Origin: Sphingobacteriales bacterium JAD_PAG50586_3
Lineage (GTDB): Bacteria > Bacteroidota > Bacteroidia > CAMBQF01
Assembly (NCBI GenBank): GCA_023213195.1
Contig: CP096135.1
Span: forward strand, 1,196,616-1,260,615
Direction of reading: 5' to 3'
Length of the DNA: 64,000 nucleotides
Within the stretch, counting starts at the first letter, position 1, and each line of letters opens with the position of its first letter. The position numbers and the translations under genes were made by a program. The notes beneath the pieces are model-generated. The model did not search any database. It had not been told where the DNA came from and was given only the letters and a program-made list of their open reading frames with translations. This document shows, in pieces, positions 38,636 to 48,661 of the stretch.

Positions 38636-41292
38636 ATGAAAAAGCTGCTTACACTGTTAGCAATACTATTTATTGCAACCACAACTACCCTTGCCCAAGG
38701 CTCTATTAAGGGCACAATAAAAGATGCCACCACCGGCGAAACCATTGTTGGTGCTACAATAACTTACGCGCCGGGTAAAGGTGGAGTAAGCGATATTGAC
38801 GGCAACTTTAATATTGAAGTGCCTAATGGTACCTACAACTTAGCAGTGCAAGGCACCGGCTTTAAAATAGAAAACAAGGTGGTAGTAGTTGATGGTAGCC
38901 CTGTATACCTAAGTATACAATTGCAGCCAAACGTTATTAAAGAGGTAGAGGTATTTGCCGATATGGCAATTAGCCGCACTACACCGGTAGCTTTTTCTAA
39001 CATACCTGCCGAAAAAATTAAAGAGCAATTGGGTTCTCAAGACCTGCCCATGATATTGAATACCACACCCGGCGTATACGCTACACAAGGTGGCGGTGGC
39101 GATGGTGATGCCCGTATAACTATTAGGGGTTTTAACCAACGCAACGTAGCCGTTATGGTTGATGGTATACCTATGAATGATATGGAAAACGGTTCTGTAT
39201 TTTGGTCTAACTGGTTTGGGCTAGATAATATTACCCGCACTATGCAGGTGCAACGTGGTCTTGGCGCTTCTAAGCTTGCAGTGCCATCTGTAGGCGGTAC
39301 CATAAATATTATTACCAATGGTTTTGATTCTAAGCGGGCGCTTACCTTTAAGCAAGAGTATGGCAACAACCTGGCGCTGCGCAGCATACTAAGCTACACC
39401 AGTGGCCAGTTAAAAGGCGGGTGGGCAGTTACTGCGGCAGGCTCTTTTAAACGTAATGATGGTTGGGTTGATGGAACATGGTCTCGCATGTTTTTCTACT
39501 ACCTTAAAGTGGATAAAAAAATTGGCAACCACATGTTTAGCCTATCGGGTTTTGGTGCACCACAAATGCACGGGCAGCGCTCTTTTCGCCAGTCTATAGC
39601 AACCTACAGCCACGATATGGCTAAAGACCTTGGCTGGAACGACCAGCAACTTTCGTTGTTTAAAGAACGTGGCCCCCGTTTTAACCAAAACTGGGGTACT
39701 GTAAACCAAAGCAGGGAAAATGTTTATGGCGATGTGTTGAGCGAGCGTATAAACTTCTTCCACAAGCCGGTTGTATCATTACGCCACTCTTGGCAGGCCA
39801 ACGATAAATTTTATCTGTCTACCATAGTATATGCATCGTTTGGACAAGGTGGCGGCACAGCATTGGCCCCATCATCAACATCGGTACAAGCCGATACGGC
39901 TACAGGCACTTATGCTTTTGAAGCGGCTATAAATAACAACCAAACTAACCCACTTAACCAAACAACAGTTAATGGGCAAAACGTGCAGTTTTCTTCGGCC
40001 TATTTAAGGGCATCTATAAATAACCATAGCTGGTACGGTGTATTATCTACCTTTAACTATAAGCCAACCAGCGGGTGGACTATTTCCGGCGGTTTAGATT
40101 TGCGTACATACAAGAGTTCGAAATACCGCACCGTTTACGACTTTATGGGTGGCGATGTTGTTTTTGCGCTTAATACAAACCAAAACTCTACCGGAACCCA
40201 AATTATTGATGATACCCAAGACCGTTTTAGTTACAACTTTGGTGGCCGTGTAAACTGGCTGGGTGCTTTTGGCCTTGCCGAATATAAAGGTGGTAACTGG
40301 AGTGCATTTGTTAACGCATCGGGGGCGCTTAACACCTACCAACGTGTTGATTACTTCCTGAAGAAAGATACGGTAACCGGAGAGTATCAAAAAAGCCCTG
40401 TGAAATACTACCCCGGCTACACATTTAAAGGTGGCGCCAACTACAATCTAACCGAGCGCATGAATATTTATGTTAACGGAGGTGTTTTTAGCCGTGCCCC
40501 CGTTTTTCTAACGTATTTACCCGCACAACAGGTGTTGGTAATGATGTTGCTTTAAATGGCGCTAATGAAAACGTATTTGCTGGTGAGCTGGGCTACTCTT
40601 ATGGTTCTAGTAAATTCTCGGGTAACATTAATACATACTATACGGTATGGCGCAACCGCCCGCTGGATTTTGCCCAAACCATTAACTTCAATGGCGAAGA
40701 CTACTCATACAACATTAATGGCATGAATGCGCGCCACATGGGTATTGAGTTTGATGCAGCCTATAAAATTAACAAAACACTTACGGTTGAAGGCATGCTA
40801 TCCTTAGGCGATTGGATTTGGACATCGAGAGATACTGCCCGTGTGTTAGATGACCAGGCCAACGTAATTGCGAAGAAATATTTTGATGCAAAGGGTGTTA
40901 AGGTGGGTGATGCTGCACAGATTACCGCGGCGGCAAGCGTGCGTTACGAGCCTATTAAGCGCCTGTATTTTAAACCGCAGTTTAACTACTTTGGTAAAAA
41001 CTATGCCGACTTTGACCCTACATTATTAGACGGTGCAAATGCCGGCCGCCAAAGCTGGCAAATGCCTGACTATTGGTTGTTAGACTTCCATGCCGGATAT
41101 GGTTTTATGGTAGGCAAAAAGGTTAAATTTGATGTAAGGGCCAGTGTGTTTAATGTGTTTGATGCAATGTATATAACAGATGCTACCAACAATGGCATAA
41201 CTACTTTTGGGTCTAATTTTGATGCTACATCGGCATCGGTATATGTTGGTATGGGCCGCAGGTTTACCACATCGTTAACAATAACATACTAG
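38636..41292 (+). CDS. TonB-dependent outer-membrane receptor with carboxypeptidase-like domain (frameshifted)
   Basis: About 886 aa. The signal peptide is MKKLLTLLAILFIATTTTLAQ. Residues 23-100 form the carboxypeptidase-D-regulatory-like domain (GSIKGTIKDATTGETIVGATI ... DGNFNIEVPNGTYNL). The plug follows (DLPMILNTTPGVYATQGGGGDGDARITIRGFNQRNVAVMVDGIPMNDMENG) and then a 22-strand-type barrel. The frame breaks near 40505-40511: one T in the GTTTTTCT run links SRAPVF to SNVFTRTTGVGNDVALNG. The terminal residue (TSLTITY) is the usual aromatic end. There is no SusD partner downstream, so it is a stand-alone receptor; its ligand is unknown. Confidence 0.9.
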
Positions 41293-41321
41293 CTTTTAGC
41301 TGATAGCTTATAGAGTGTAGG

Positions 41322-41349
41322 AAAGTCCCGCCTTGGCGGGACTTTTTTG
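41322..41349 (+). terminator. Rho-independent terminator
   Basis: AAAGTCCCGCC-TT-GGCGGGACTTT, followed by more T. It closes the TonB receptor gene. Confidence 0.9.
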
Positions 41350-41352
41350 TGC

Positions 41353-41382
41353 TTTGGATTAGCCTTGTATGAATTACATTTG
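41353..41382 (+). promoter_or_regulatory. Promoter of the helicase-aroA operon
   Basis: TTTG at 41353-41356, 18 nt, TACATTTG at 41375-41382. It matches both elements. The heptamer repeat array that follows lies in the leader. Confidence 0.7.
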
Positions 41383-41393
41383 TAGTATTGGTA

Positions 41394-41427
41394 TCTGACA
41401 ACTGACCCCTGATACCTAAACCCTGAT
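41394..41427. repeat. Heptanucleotide tandem repeat, copy 3
   Basis: CTGACAA CTGACCC CTGATAC CTAAACC CTGATA is a 7-bp array of the same type as at 11819-11849 and 16594-16625. It ends directly at the ATG of the helicase gene and falls in its transcribed leader. Confidence 0.75.
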
Positions 41428-42848
41428 ATGCAGCCCTGGCAAAAGCCCTTTTACAATCGTTGCCCTACGCACCTACCAGCCAGCAAGCACTGTTGGCCGA
41501 TAAGCTGGCAACGTATATTGCAAGTTCGGGCGAGAGTGAGGTGTTTATTTTGCGTGGCTATGCCGGTACAGGTAAAACTACTATGATAGGTGCGCTATCG
41601 CGAATACTGCCGCAGTTTAAATTCAGGGTAGTGTTGTTAGCGCCCACAGGCCGTGCCGCAAAGGTGTTGGCAAACTATTCAGACCAACCAGCATTAACCG
41701 TACACAAAAAAATATATAAGCCCAAAAGCACACAAGGCGGTGGCATTAGATTTAGCCTGTCGCCCAACATGCATAGCAACACGGTGTTTATTGTTGATGA
41801 GGCATCTATGATAGGGCACAAGGGGGTTGATAACGGTTTTTTTGAAAGCAGCAGTTTGATAGAAGACCTTACCGAATATGTTTTTACCGGCAACAACTGC
41901 CGCCTTATTTTTAGTGGCGATACTGCACAGCTTCCGCCGGTAGGCATGGAAGAAAGCCCCGCCTTAAGCGCCAAGTTTTTAAACCAGCTGTTTGGTATGC
42001 GCGCTACTGAATTTGAACTTACCGAAGTGGTAAGGCAGCAAAAAGAATCGGGTATATTATTTAATGCTACGCAACTGCGCAGCACCATGTACCAAGAGGT
42101 GCCTGCCATACCACATATAGAACTTACAGGCTTTAAAGATGTGGTACGTGTAGAGGGATATGAGTTGCAAGAACATTTAGAAAGTTCGTATAACAAGTTT
42201 GGGGTAGAGGGTACCGTGCTTATTACCCGCTCTAACAAACGGGCCGTTGCCTATAACGGGCGTATACGCGCTGCCATTATGCAGCAATTTGAAGAGATTT
42301 GCACGGGCGATTACCTGATGGTGGTAAAGAACAACTACTACTGGTTAGATGAATCGTCTAAGGCGGGTTTTATTGCCAATGGCGATATACTGGCCATAGA
42401 AAAGGTAAGGGGTATTGAAGAGAAATATGGTTTCCGTTTTGTTGATGCTACAGTAACCATGATTGACTACCCCGGCGAGCCGGCCATGGAAGTAAAGCTG
42501 CTACTTAGTGCTTTGTATAGCGATGCGCCTGCGTTAAGTTGGGAAGATTCGGGTATGTTGTACGAGGCGCTTATGCAGGAATATGAACACCTGCCAAAGA
42601 AACACCAGCGCATGGCCGAGTTAAAAAAGAACCCCTATTACAACGCGTTACAGGTTAAGTTTGCCTACGCCGTTACCTGCCATAAAAGCCAGGGCGGCCA
42701 ATGGAACCATGTGTATGTAGAGCAAAGCTTTGCGCCTAAAGATATAACAGGCATAGAGTTTAAACGCTGGCTATATACCGCGGTAACGCGGGCAACAGAG
42801 CGCTTATACCTTATTAATTTTACTGATGATTTTTTTGGTGGATCATGA
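41428..42848 (+). CDS. RecD-like ATP-dependent DNA helicase (5' frameshift)
   Basis: An SF1B helicase of about 473 aa. The start is taken as ATG 41428: one T restored in the TTTT run near 41449-41452 gives MQPWQKPFLQSLPYAPTSQQ and enters the main frame. Motifs: Walker A LRGYAGTGKTT, motif Ia LLAPTGRAAKVL, Walker B VFIVDEASM, motif III LIFSGDTAQLPPVG, and C-terminal UvrD_C_2 (FAYAVTCHKSQGGQWNHVYVEQ and LYTAVTRATERLYLI). It overlaps aroA by 4 nt. It probably acts in replication-repair; the exact substrate is unknown. Confidence 0.9.
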
Positions 42849-44080
42849 TTAGGATAACGCACCCAACAAAAGTTGTAAAGGGTAGTATAACGCTACCTAC
42901 ATCTAAAAGCATAAGCAACCGTGCGTTGATAATACAGGCTTTGTGCGAAGAGCCTTTTACCATTAAAAACCTATCAGAGGCAGAAGATACACAGGTGCTG
43001 AAGCACATACTGGATAGCAAACCCGCCATTGCCGATGTTGGCGATGCAGGAACTGCCATGCGTTTTCTGTTGGCATACTATGCTACCCAACCCAACGGCG
43101 TTACTTTAACAGGAAGTGCGCGTATGAAAGAGCGCCCCATCGGTCCTTTGGTTGATGCGTTGCGCAGCATGGGTGCAGAGATTACCTACCTGGAGAAGGA
43201 AGGCTACCCGCCTGTAATGGTTAAAGGCAGCCGTAATTTAAACAACAGGGTAACCATACGTAGTAATATCAGCAGCCAGTTTATATCGGCATTAATGCTT
43301 ATTGGCCCTGCAATTAAAGGTGGATTGCGGATTGTACTAGATGGCCCTGTAACATCATCAAGCTATATAGATTTAACATACAATGTAATGTACTTTATGG
43401 ATGCCGATATTGAAATGTCGGAAGATGGGAAGGAGATTATTATTGAAGCTGTAGAGTATGAAGCGAATTACTTTGTAGTAGAACCCGACTGGAGTGCCGC
43501 ATCGTACTTTTTTGAGATTGCAGCACTTGCTAAAAGTACCGATATAGTTTTAGAAAACCTGCCTATTTTGTCTAACCAGGGCGATAGTGGAATAGTTGAT
43601 TTGTATGAAGCCGTGTTTGATTTACAATGCAGCGCAGAGGGCAAATCAATCAGGATAAAAAAGCAAGCAAGGCCGTTGGGTATTGCCGATGCTGAATTTG
43701 ACTTTACAGAAATGCCAGATATGGCACAAACCATTGCTGCTACCGCTGCAGCTGTTGGTGTAGAGTTTATGCTAACAGGCCTAAAAACACTGCGTATAAA
43801 AGAAACCGACCGTATAAATGCTTTGAAAAATGAATTGGAAAAACTGGGAGTAGGAGTAGAGGTTGGCGATGATTGGATAAAAATAAATCCCCCATTGAAA
43901 GCAACAGGGGATTTGCAATTTAATACTTATAACGACCACCGAATGGCTATGGCATTAGCACCGTTGGCGTTGGTGGCAGATAGCGTTACCATAGATAACG
44001 CGGCGGTGGTAAATAAATCGTTTCCCGGTTATTGGAATGAGTTGAGGAAATTAGGTTTTATTATTAACCCAGGTTCTTAA
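42845..44080 (+). CDS. aroA: 3-phosphoshikimate 1-carboxyvinyltransferase
   Basis: The 411-aa EPSP synthase transfers enolpyruvate from PEP to shikimate-3-phosphate in the shikimate pathway. Visible motifs: LPTSKSISNRALI (Lys and Ser of the S3P site), GDAGTAMRFLLAYYA (PEP-loop), MKERPIGPLVDALR, SSQFISALMLIGP, FTEMPDMAQTIA (catalytic Asp), LRIKETDRI and NDHRMAMALAPLAL, and the C-terminal VVNKSFPGYWNELRKLG. It is shorter than enterobacterial AroA but typical for Bacteroidota. It is co-transcribed with the RecD-like gene. Confidence 0.96.
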   Translation: MIRITHPTKVVKGSITLPTSKSISNRALIIQALCEEPFTIKNLSEAEDTQVLKHILDSKPAIADVGDAGTAMRFLLAYYATQPNGVTLTGSARMKERPIGPLVDALRSMGAEITYLEKEGYPPVMVKGSRNLNNRVTIRSNISSQFISALMLIGPAIKGGLRIVLDGPVTSSSYIDLTYNVMYFMDADIEMSEDGKEIIIEAVEYEANYFVVEPDWSAASYFFEIAALAKSTDIVLENLPILSNQGDSGIVDLYEAVFDLQCSAEGKSIRIKKQARPLGIADAEFDFTEMPDMAQTIAATAAAVGVEFMLTGLKTLRIKETDRINALKNELEKLGVGVEVGDDWIKINPPLKATGDLQFNTYNDHRMAMALAPLALVADSVTIDNAAVVNKSFPGYWNELRKLGFIINPGS

Positions 44081-44553
44081 ATTTCTTTAACGCCTTGTTT
44101 GGCAATGGCGCGGTTTAACCATTCGGCGGCGTTAACATAACCACTGTTTTTTGTTTTTACCTGTACACCTGTGGCATTAGCCCTGAACTCACACAACTCA
44201 TCGTTATCGCAGCCTGCCCACTTGTTTATAACACCGTGAAAGTAACCGTCTTTGGCTGCTACATCATAATCTTCAAAACTAGCATGTATACCGCTTGGGC
44301 AACGGCTAAACTCGCGGCCCGATGGCTTGTCTGAACCATAGTGCTTTTTACGTAGCGGAGTTACCAACTCTTTGGTTACCAAGTCTCGGACGCTTTGCGG
44401 CAAGTCTACAGTAGTAGTATGTTGAGTAGTGTTTTTAATAGAAGCGGAAGAATTTTCAGCAGGGTTGGCTAACTGAGAGCCGGGAGCAACAAGTGCCACA
44501 AGGGCAATTACGGCAACTAATGCCGCAAAAAATGCAAAATGTTTGGTTTTCAT
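44077..44553 (-). CDS. Membrane-anchored protein of unknown function
   Basis: The 158-aa protein has one N-terminal hydrophobic helix (about residues 8-27), then a Ser/Thr linker and a compact Cys-containing domain (FSRCPSGIHASFEDYDV ... WAGCDNDELCEFRANATGVQV). It has three conserved-looking Cys residues. No family was recognised. It is coupled to the upstream DUF2306 gene by ATGA and its end overlaps aroA's end by 4 nt. It may be periplasmic or exported. Confidence 0.6.
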   Translation of the reverse strand: MKTKHFAFFAALVAVIALVALVAPGSQLANPAENSSASIKNTTQHTTTVDLPQSVRDLVTKELVTPLRKKHYGSDKPSGREFSRCPSGIHASFEDYDVAAKDGYFHGVINKWAGCDNDELCEFRANATGVQVKTKNSGYVNAAEWLNRAIAKQGVKEI

Positions 44554-45242
44554 GCTGACTGGTTTTTATGGGTAGTTGAATTCTTTATTGCAAAAACGGT
44601 GCTAAACAATTTCCTTCGGTATATAATTAGTTCGGCAACCAATATATTGGGCACCCAGCTAAGCCAAGCGGTAATAATAATAGTATCATCGTACGATACG
44701 TTAAAACCCCTGGATAGTATAGGCACCCACAAGCGCAGGGTTACGGCGGCAAAGGTTAGTGCAAAGCTGCGCACCATCCACCGGCGGTGTTCTGTTATTT
44801 GCCTGTTGCGTGCGTGCATTACTGCTTTGTAAGTTGTTATTACCCACAACATACACAGTATGGCAAAGCCAAGGCCCGCAACCGGGCCGCCATTGGCAAA
44901 AAATGCCATGTATAATCCGGCAGGTGCGCCAACAAATAAAATACCTATAACATATATACGCCCAAGCAAACGGTGTAGCAAAATGTTGCGCCTGCGTAGC
45001 GATGCTATAAACTGGAAAGGTCCTGTGGCCAATGCCATTACACCGCCCGTAATGTGGATGTAGAAAGATAAACGCCATGCAAAACTGCGCACCACATTGG
45101 GCTGCATCATTAGTTTTGCTTTAAGAAAATTGATGTTTTCGCCGGAATAATAAAGCAGGGTAATGTATACCAAAAACATACTAAAGCCCGCCATTAACGA
45201 CCATAAAAGATACAAGGGTATTTGGCGGATTTTTGCCTGCAT
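44550..45242 (-). CDS. DUF2306-type polytopic membrane protein
   Basis: The 230-aa protein has about six hydrophobic helices. His residues occur in HITGGVMALATGPFQF, LHRLLGRIYV and TEHRRWMVRSFALTFAAVTLRL, which is the pattern of DUF2306/heme-binding-like membrane proteins. It forms a two-gene unit with the small membrane-anchored protein. The function is unknown; haem or quinone interaction is a guess from the histidines. Confidence 0.75.
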   Translation of the reverse strand: MQAKIRQIPLYLLWSLMAGFSMFLVYITLLYYSGENINFLKAKLMMQPNVVRSFAWRLSFYIHITGGVMALATGPFQFIASLRRRNILLHRLLGRIYVIGILFVGAPAGLYMAFFANGGPVAGLGFAILCMLWVITTYKAVMHARNRQITEHRRWMVRSFALTFAAVTLRLWVPILSRGFNVSYDDTIIITAWLSWVPNILVAELIIYRRKLFSTVFAIKNSTTHKNQSA

Positions 45243-45331
45243 TGTTTAGCGTTATATACTAACGTATAACAGATGCAAATAGATACATAATTCCACAGAA
45301 ATAAATGTGTGTATATACAAGTGTGTACGGC

Positions 45332-46285
45332 TTAGAATACCTCGCGTAAAATGCGGCTAACCGCCTGCGATTTACCCATGGTATAGTAATGCAACGATGG
45401 GATGCCGTAATTAAGTAACTCTTTAGCCTGTTTAATGCCCCATGCAATGCCTACCTCTTTAACATCGGTATCGGTTTTGCAACGGTCAAGCAATTCCTTT
45501 AATTCGGTAGGAAAGTTGATAAAGAACACCTTGGGTAGCAGCTCTATTTGCTTTAGCGTAGTAATGGGTTTTAAGCCCGGAATAATAGGTATGTTAACAC
45601 CCATTGCACGGCACGCCTCTACATATTCAAAATACTTTTGGTTGTCGTAAAAAAGCTGTGTAACCACAAAGTCGGCGCCGGTATCAACCTTTTGTTTTAA
45701 AAAAGCAATGTCGGTTTGTAAATCGGGGGCTTCAAAATGCTTCTCAGGGTAGCCCGATACACCAATACAAAAATCTGTAGCGGCAGGGCCTTCCATTTCT
45801 TCGTGCAGGTATTTGGCGCTATTTAGGTTTTGTATTTGGCTAATTAACTCCAGCGAGCTACGGTTACCGCCCGGTGTAGGAGAAAAGCCTGTTTCGCCTT
45901 TAATAGGGTCGCCACGCAGGGCCAATACATTATTTATGCCCAGGTAATGGCAATCCATAAGGGCATATTCTGTTTCTTCTTTTGTAAAGCCACCGCAAAT
46001 AAGGTGCGGCACAGCCTCTACATTGTATTTATGTTTTAATGCCGCGCAAATAGCTACAGTGCCGGGGCGTTTGCGGGTAGATACTTTTTCTACGTGCCCA
46101 TCAGGATACTCGCGGGTAACATACTCCTCGCGGTGGTAGGTAACGTTTATAAAGCGTGGTTCAAACTCTATTAAAGGGTCAATACCTTCGTACAAGGCAT
46201 CAATACTCTTACCACGCAGGGGTGGCAATATTTCGAAAGAGAAAAAGGTTTTACCCTCTTTATTTATCAGGTCGGTAATTTTCAA
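45332..46285 (-). CDS. metF: 5,10-methylenetetrahydrofolate reductase
   Basis: The protein is about 317 aa from LKITDLINKEGKTFFSFEILPP (TTG start). It is a (beta/alpha)8 FAD enzyme that makes 5-methyl-THF for methionine synthesis. Motifs: FFSFEILPP, FINVTYHREEY, VPHLICGGFTKEE, NVLALRGDPIKGE, IGVSGYPEKHFEAPD, ADFVVTQLFYDNQKY and IIPGLKPITTLKQ, all standard MetF. The ORF could begin at 46321, but the TATATTTG promoter box lies between that ATG and the TTG, so TTG 46285 fits better. It is monocistronic on the minus strand. Confidence 0.94.
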   Translation of the reverse strand: MKITDLINKEGKTFFSFEILPPLRGKSIDALYEGIDPLIEFEPRFINVTYHREEYVTREYPDGHVEKVSTRKRPGTVAICAALKHKYNVEAVPHLICGGFTKEETEYALMDCHYLGINNVLALRGDPIKGETGFSPTPGGNRSSLELISQIQNLNSAKYLHEEMEGPAATDFCIGVSGYPEKHFEAPDLQTDIAFLKQKVDTGADFVVTQLFYDNQKYFEYVEACRAMGVNIPIIPGLKPITTLKQIELLPKVFFINFPTELKELLDRCKTDTDVKEVGIAWGIKQAKELLNYGIPSLHYYTMGKSQAVSRILREVF

Positions 46286-46291
46286 TGTAAA

Positions 46292-46309
46292 ATATTTGCG
46301 GCAAATATA
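46292..46309 (-). promoter_or_regulatory. metF promoter with overlapping palindrome
   Basis: On the minus strand TATATTTG (46309-46302) matches TAnnTTTG. It is part of ATATTTGC-C-GCAAATAT (46308-46292), a perfect palindrome with a 1-nt centre. The palindrome overlaps the -7 box and the predicted start, an ideal spot for a repressor. Confidence 0.6.
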
Positions 46310-46315
46310 GTGCAT

Positions 46316-46351
46316 AAACAAAAGAGGCTCACCTATTAAGGAGAGCCTCTT
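46316..46351 (-). terminator. Terminator after the CHU_C protein gene
   Basis: On the minus strand AAGAGGCTC-TCCTTAATAGGT-GAGCCTCTT is followed by TTGTTT. The stem is 9 bp and perfect. It separates the large secreted protein gene from metF. Confidence 0.7.
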
Positions 46352-46373
46352 GAATATTATTATTGTGTTTTAA

Positions 46374-48515
46374 CTACTTACCACGCAAAATGGTAACGGT
46401 GCCGCTGGCACCTTTGCCATCAGGTTCGGTAAACACAAAGTAGTAAACTCCATCGCTGTGCTTTTCACCATCCCAATCGTTTTTATAATTGTCGGTACGG
46501 TATACAACTTTGCCCCAACGGTTCCAAACTATAAGCTTACAGTTTTCAATAACAAGGGCTTTAGGTATAACAAAAGTTTCGTTAATTCCATCGCCATTAG
46601 GGGTAAATACGTTAGGTATATTAGCCGGTATGGCTTCAAATATAAGTGTTAGGGTATCGGTACAGCCCGAAGAGTTTGTAACAATAAGCGTAATAGTAGA
46701 ATCAGAAATATCGCCATACAATACCAGTGGGTTTTGGTCGGTAGAGGTAGAAGGTAAACCATTAGGTATGTTCCAATCCCAAGCGGTTAAAGTGCTGCCT
46801 TGTGGGGTTGTAGACTGGTCTGTAATTTGCACCGGCTGGCCAATAAAGCCCGGGGTAGGCGGGTTGGTAACAAATGCGGCTACCGGTTTAGGCAAAGAAA
46901 ATGCCTGCGCCGATGTAGTGTCGGTACAGCCGTATTGGTCTGTTACAATTAAGGTAAGCGCGGTAGTATCGCAAATGGTAACCGTTTGGCTAGAATCGGC
47001 CACGCCATTAACTGTCCAGTCGTAGTTTGTAAAGCCTGTACCAGCATCAAGGGTTATACACTCACCATCGCAAAAAGGAGCATTGTTTTGTATGTTGGCA
47101 ATAGGGTTGCCCTGGGCTACGGTAAATGTAGTATCAAGGGTACAGCCCTGTATGGTAACAGTGGCAGTATAAGTGCCCGGTTGGGTAACAATGTAAGTAT
47201 TTGTAGTGTCGGCAATACCGCCCGGTGTCCATGTAAATGTATCATATAAAGAGTCTACACTTAGCGTATCGGCAGAGCCTGTACAGAAATAGCCAGTACC
47301 GCTAATAACAGGCTGTGGCACATCTATTACATTAATAACAATAGTAACGGTGGTGCTTGCGTTAGGTGTGCCATCATCAGTACCTACAAAAGTTATGGTG
47401 TTATATCCTACGTTTTGTAAACTGGCTGTAAAGTTTGCTGTTATTACGCTGGTTGTACCCGATGTAGCAGTGCCTGTAAAACCCGGCACACCGTTAGAGT
47501 TAATAGTAGTGGTTATGTTTTGACCTATCTCGGGTGTTAAGAAAGAGAAGTTAAGTGGAAGAGATTCGCCAATACATAGGGTAAGCGTATCGCAAACATT
47601 TATACCGCTAACAATAGGGGCAATGTTGTTATTATTTGTACATACGTTAAAGAAAAAGCTTTGGTTGTCTAGCCAGCTTACACCATCGTTAGTTCCACCG
47701 GGGCCATCGTAAGCAATACCGGCAACATCAAAACGACCAAATTGCAGAAAATTAGTACCGTCGCCTTTATTAGCGCCTACAGTAGCAGGGGTACCTCCAA
47801 AACCATTTAATCCGCCCGATGCAGAACCGGTGGTCCACTGCATATCGCCATAGCAAAAAGAAACGTTAGAGCCTAGGGGGATAATAGGGTCTGTTCCATC
47901 GGTAATGATTAATTGAAAGTCGTTGATTTTGTCGGCTTGTGAGTTAAAATAACCCACATTTTGCCAACGCACAATCATAGCAGTTGGGGTAATTTTATAG
48001 TAAACCAAGCCGCTGGCAAGGTTGCGGGTATCAACATCGGCCCAAAAAGGGGCAACCATAACATAGCTTGATGATGGGAAACCGCTTGATGAGAATGTTG
48101 TGTAAGCAGCATCAAAAGAAATGTTGCCGTTGTTGTTTATCCAGCAAGAATTATAGTTTGTGCCGTATAAGCAAAAGTTGAACGGAAGCGGAATGTTTGC
48201 TGTTGAGGCATCATCGTTACGGTAATCGGGGGCGGAATAGCCCTGGAATTGCGCAACAGAATATGTGTTGTCTATTGTTTGTAGGCAGTTGCATGATGTT
48301 GCTGCCTGCACCGAGTTACCGGGCTGTATTATTGGCTGTATTTTATTCAGCATGTTTTGGCCGCCGGGGTTACCCATAAATGGCTGGGGCAGGGTACCTG
48401 CCTCTTTCATAGATTGGTACTGGGGCGAATTTACTGCCGGAAAAACCTGCTGGGCTATAATTGGCAGGGCTGCCAAGGATAATAATACAGTACTTAGTAA
48501 ATGTTTTACTTTCAT
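46374..48515 (-). CDS. Large secreted CHU_C-domain protein
   Basis: About 713 aa from MKVKHLLSTVLLSLAALPIIAQ (signal peptide). Residues about 90-300 hold a nidogen-like (NIDO) region: NFCLYGTNYNSCWINNNGNISF ... ASGLVYYKITPTAMIVRWQNVGYF. Cys-bearing Ig/PKD-like repeats follow (VTQPGTYTATVTIQGC, FCDGECITLDAGTGFTNYDW, GCTDTTSA), and it ends in CHU_C (IPNVFTPNGDGINETF ... VWNRWGKVVYRTDNY ... DGVYYFVFTE). This is a T9SS type B substrate and probable surface adhesin. The frame is intact. The minus-strand promoter is at 48583-48554. Confidence 0.88.
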   Translation of the reverse strand: MKVKHLLSTVLLSLAALPIIAQQVFPAVNSPQYQSMKEAGTLPQPFMGNPGGQNMLNKIQPIIQPGNSVQAATSCNCLQTIDNTYSVAQFQGYSAPDYRNDDASTANIPLPFNFCLYGTNYNSCWINNNGNISFDAAYTTFSSSGFPSSSYVMVAPFWADVDTRNLASGLVYYKITPTAMIVRWQNVGYFNSQADKINDFQLIITDGTDPIIPLGSNVSFCYGDMQWTTGSASGGLNGFGGTPATVGANKGDGTNFLQFGRFDVAGIAYDGPGGTNDGVSWLDNQSFFFNVCTNNNNIAPIVSGINVCDTLTLCIGESLPLNFSFLTPEIGQNITTTINSNGVPGFTGTATSGTTSVITANFTASLQNVGYNTITFVGTDDGTPNASTTVTIVINVIDVPQPVISGTGYFCTGSADTLSVDSLYDTFTWTPGGIADTTNTYIVTQPGTYTATVTIQGCTLDTTFTVAQGNPIANIQNNAPFCDGECITLDAGTGFTNYDWTVNGVADSSQTVTICDTTALTLIVTDQYGCTDTTSAQAFSLPKPVAAFVTNPPTPGFIGQPVQITDQSTTPQGSTLTAWDWNIPNGLPSTSTDQNPLVLYGDISDSTITLIVTNSSGCTDTLTLIFEAIPANIPNVFTPNGDGINETFVIPKALVIENCKLIVWNRWGKVVYRTDNYKNDWDGEKHSDGVYYFVFTEPDGKGASGTVTILRGK

Positions 48516-48553
48516 AATCTTAACCAAAGATTGTTGTTAGAATGCGCAATTCG

Positions 48554-48583
48554 CAAATATACTTAAACATTTTATTAACCCAA
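48554..48583 (-). promoter_or_regulatory. Promoter of the CHU_C protein gene
   Basis: Read on the minus strand: TTG (48583-48581), 19 nt, TATATTTG (48561-48554). Both elements are exact. Confidence 0.75.
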
Positions 48584-48646
48584 ACTTTACATTGATTTTT
48601 AAGCATTGCAGGTAAGATAAATAGCCGAAAATTGGCTAAAATGTAC

Positions 48647-48654
48647 TATTTTTG
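48647..48654 (+). promoter_or_regulatory. -7 box close to lepA start
   Basis: TATTTTTG is an exact TAnnTTTG. It ends 7 nt before ATG 48662. It also excludes the longer ORF start at 48632. Confidence 0.7.
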
Positions 48655-48661
48655 CGCCCGC

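Noticed and set aside
38636..41292. Polysaccharide utilisation locus
   Set aside because: The TonB receptor has no SusD-like partner, glycoside hydrolase or regulator beside it; it is flanked by terminators on both sides.
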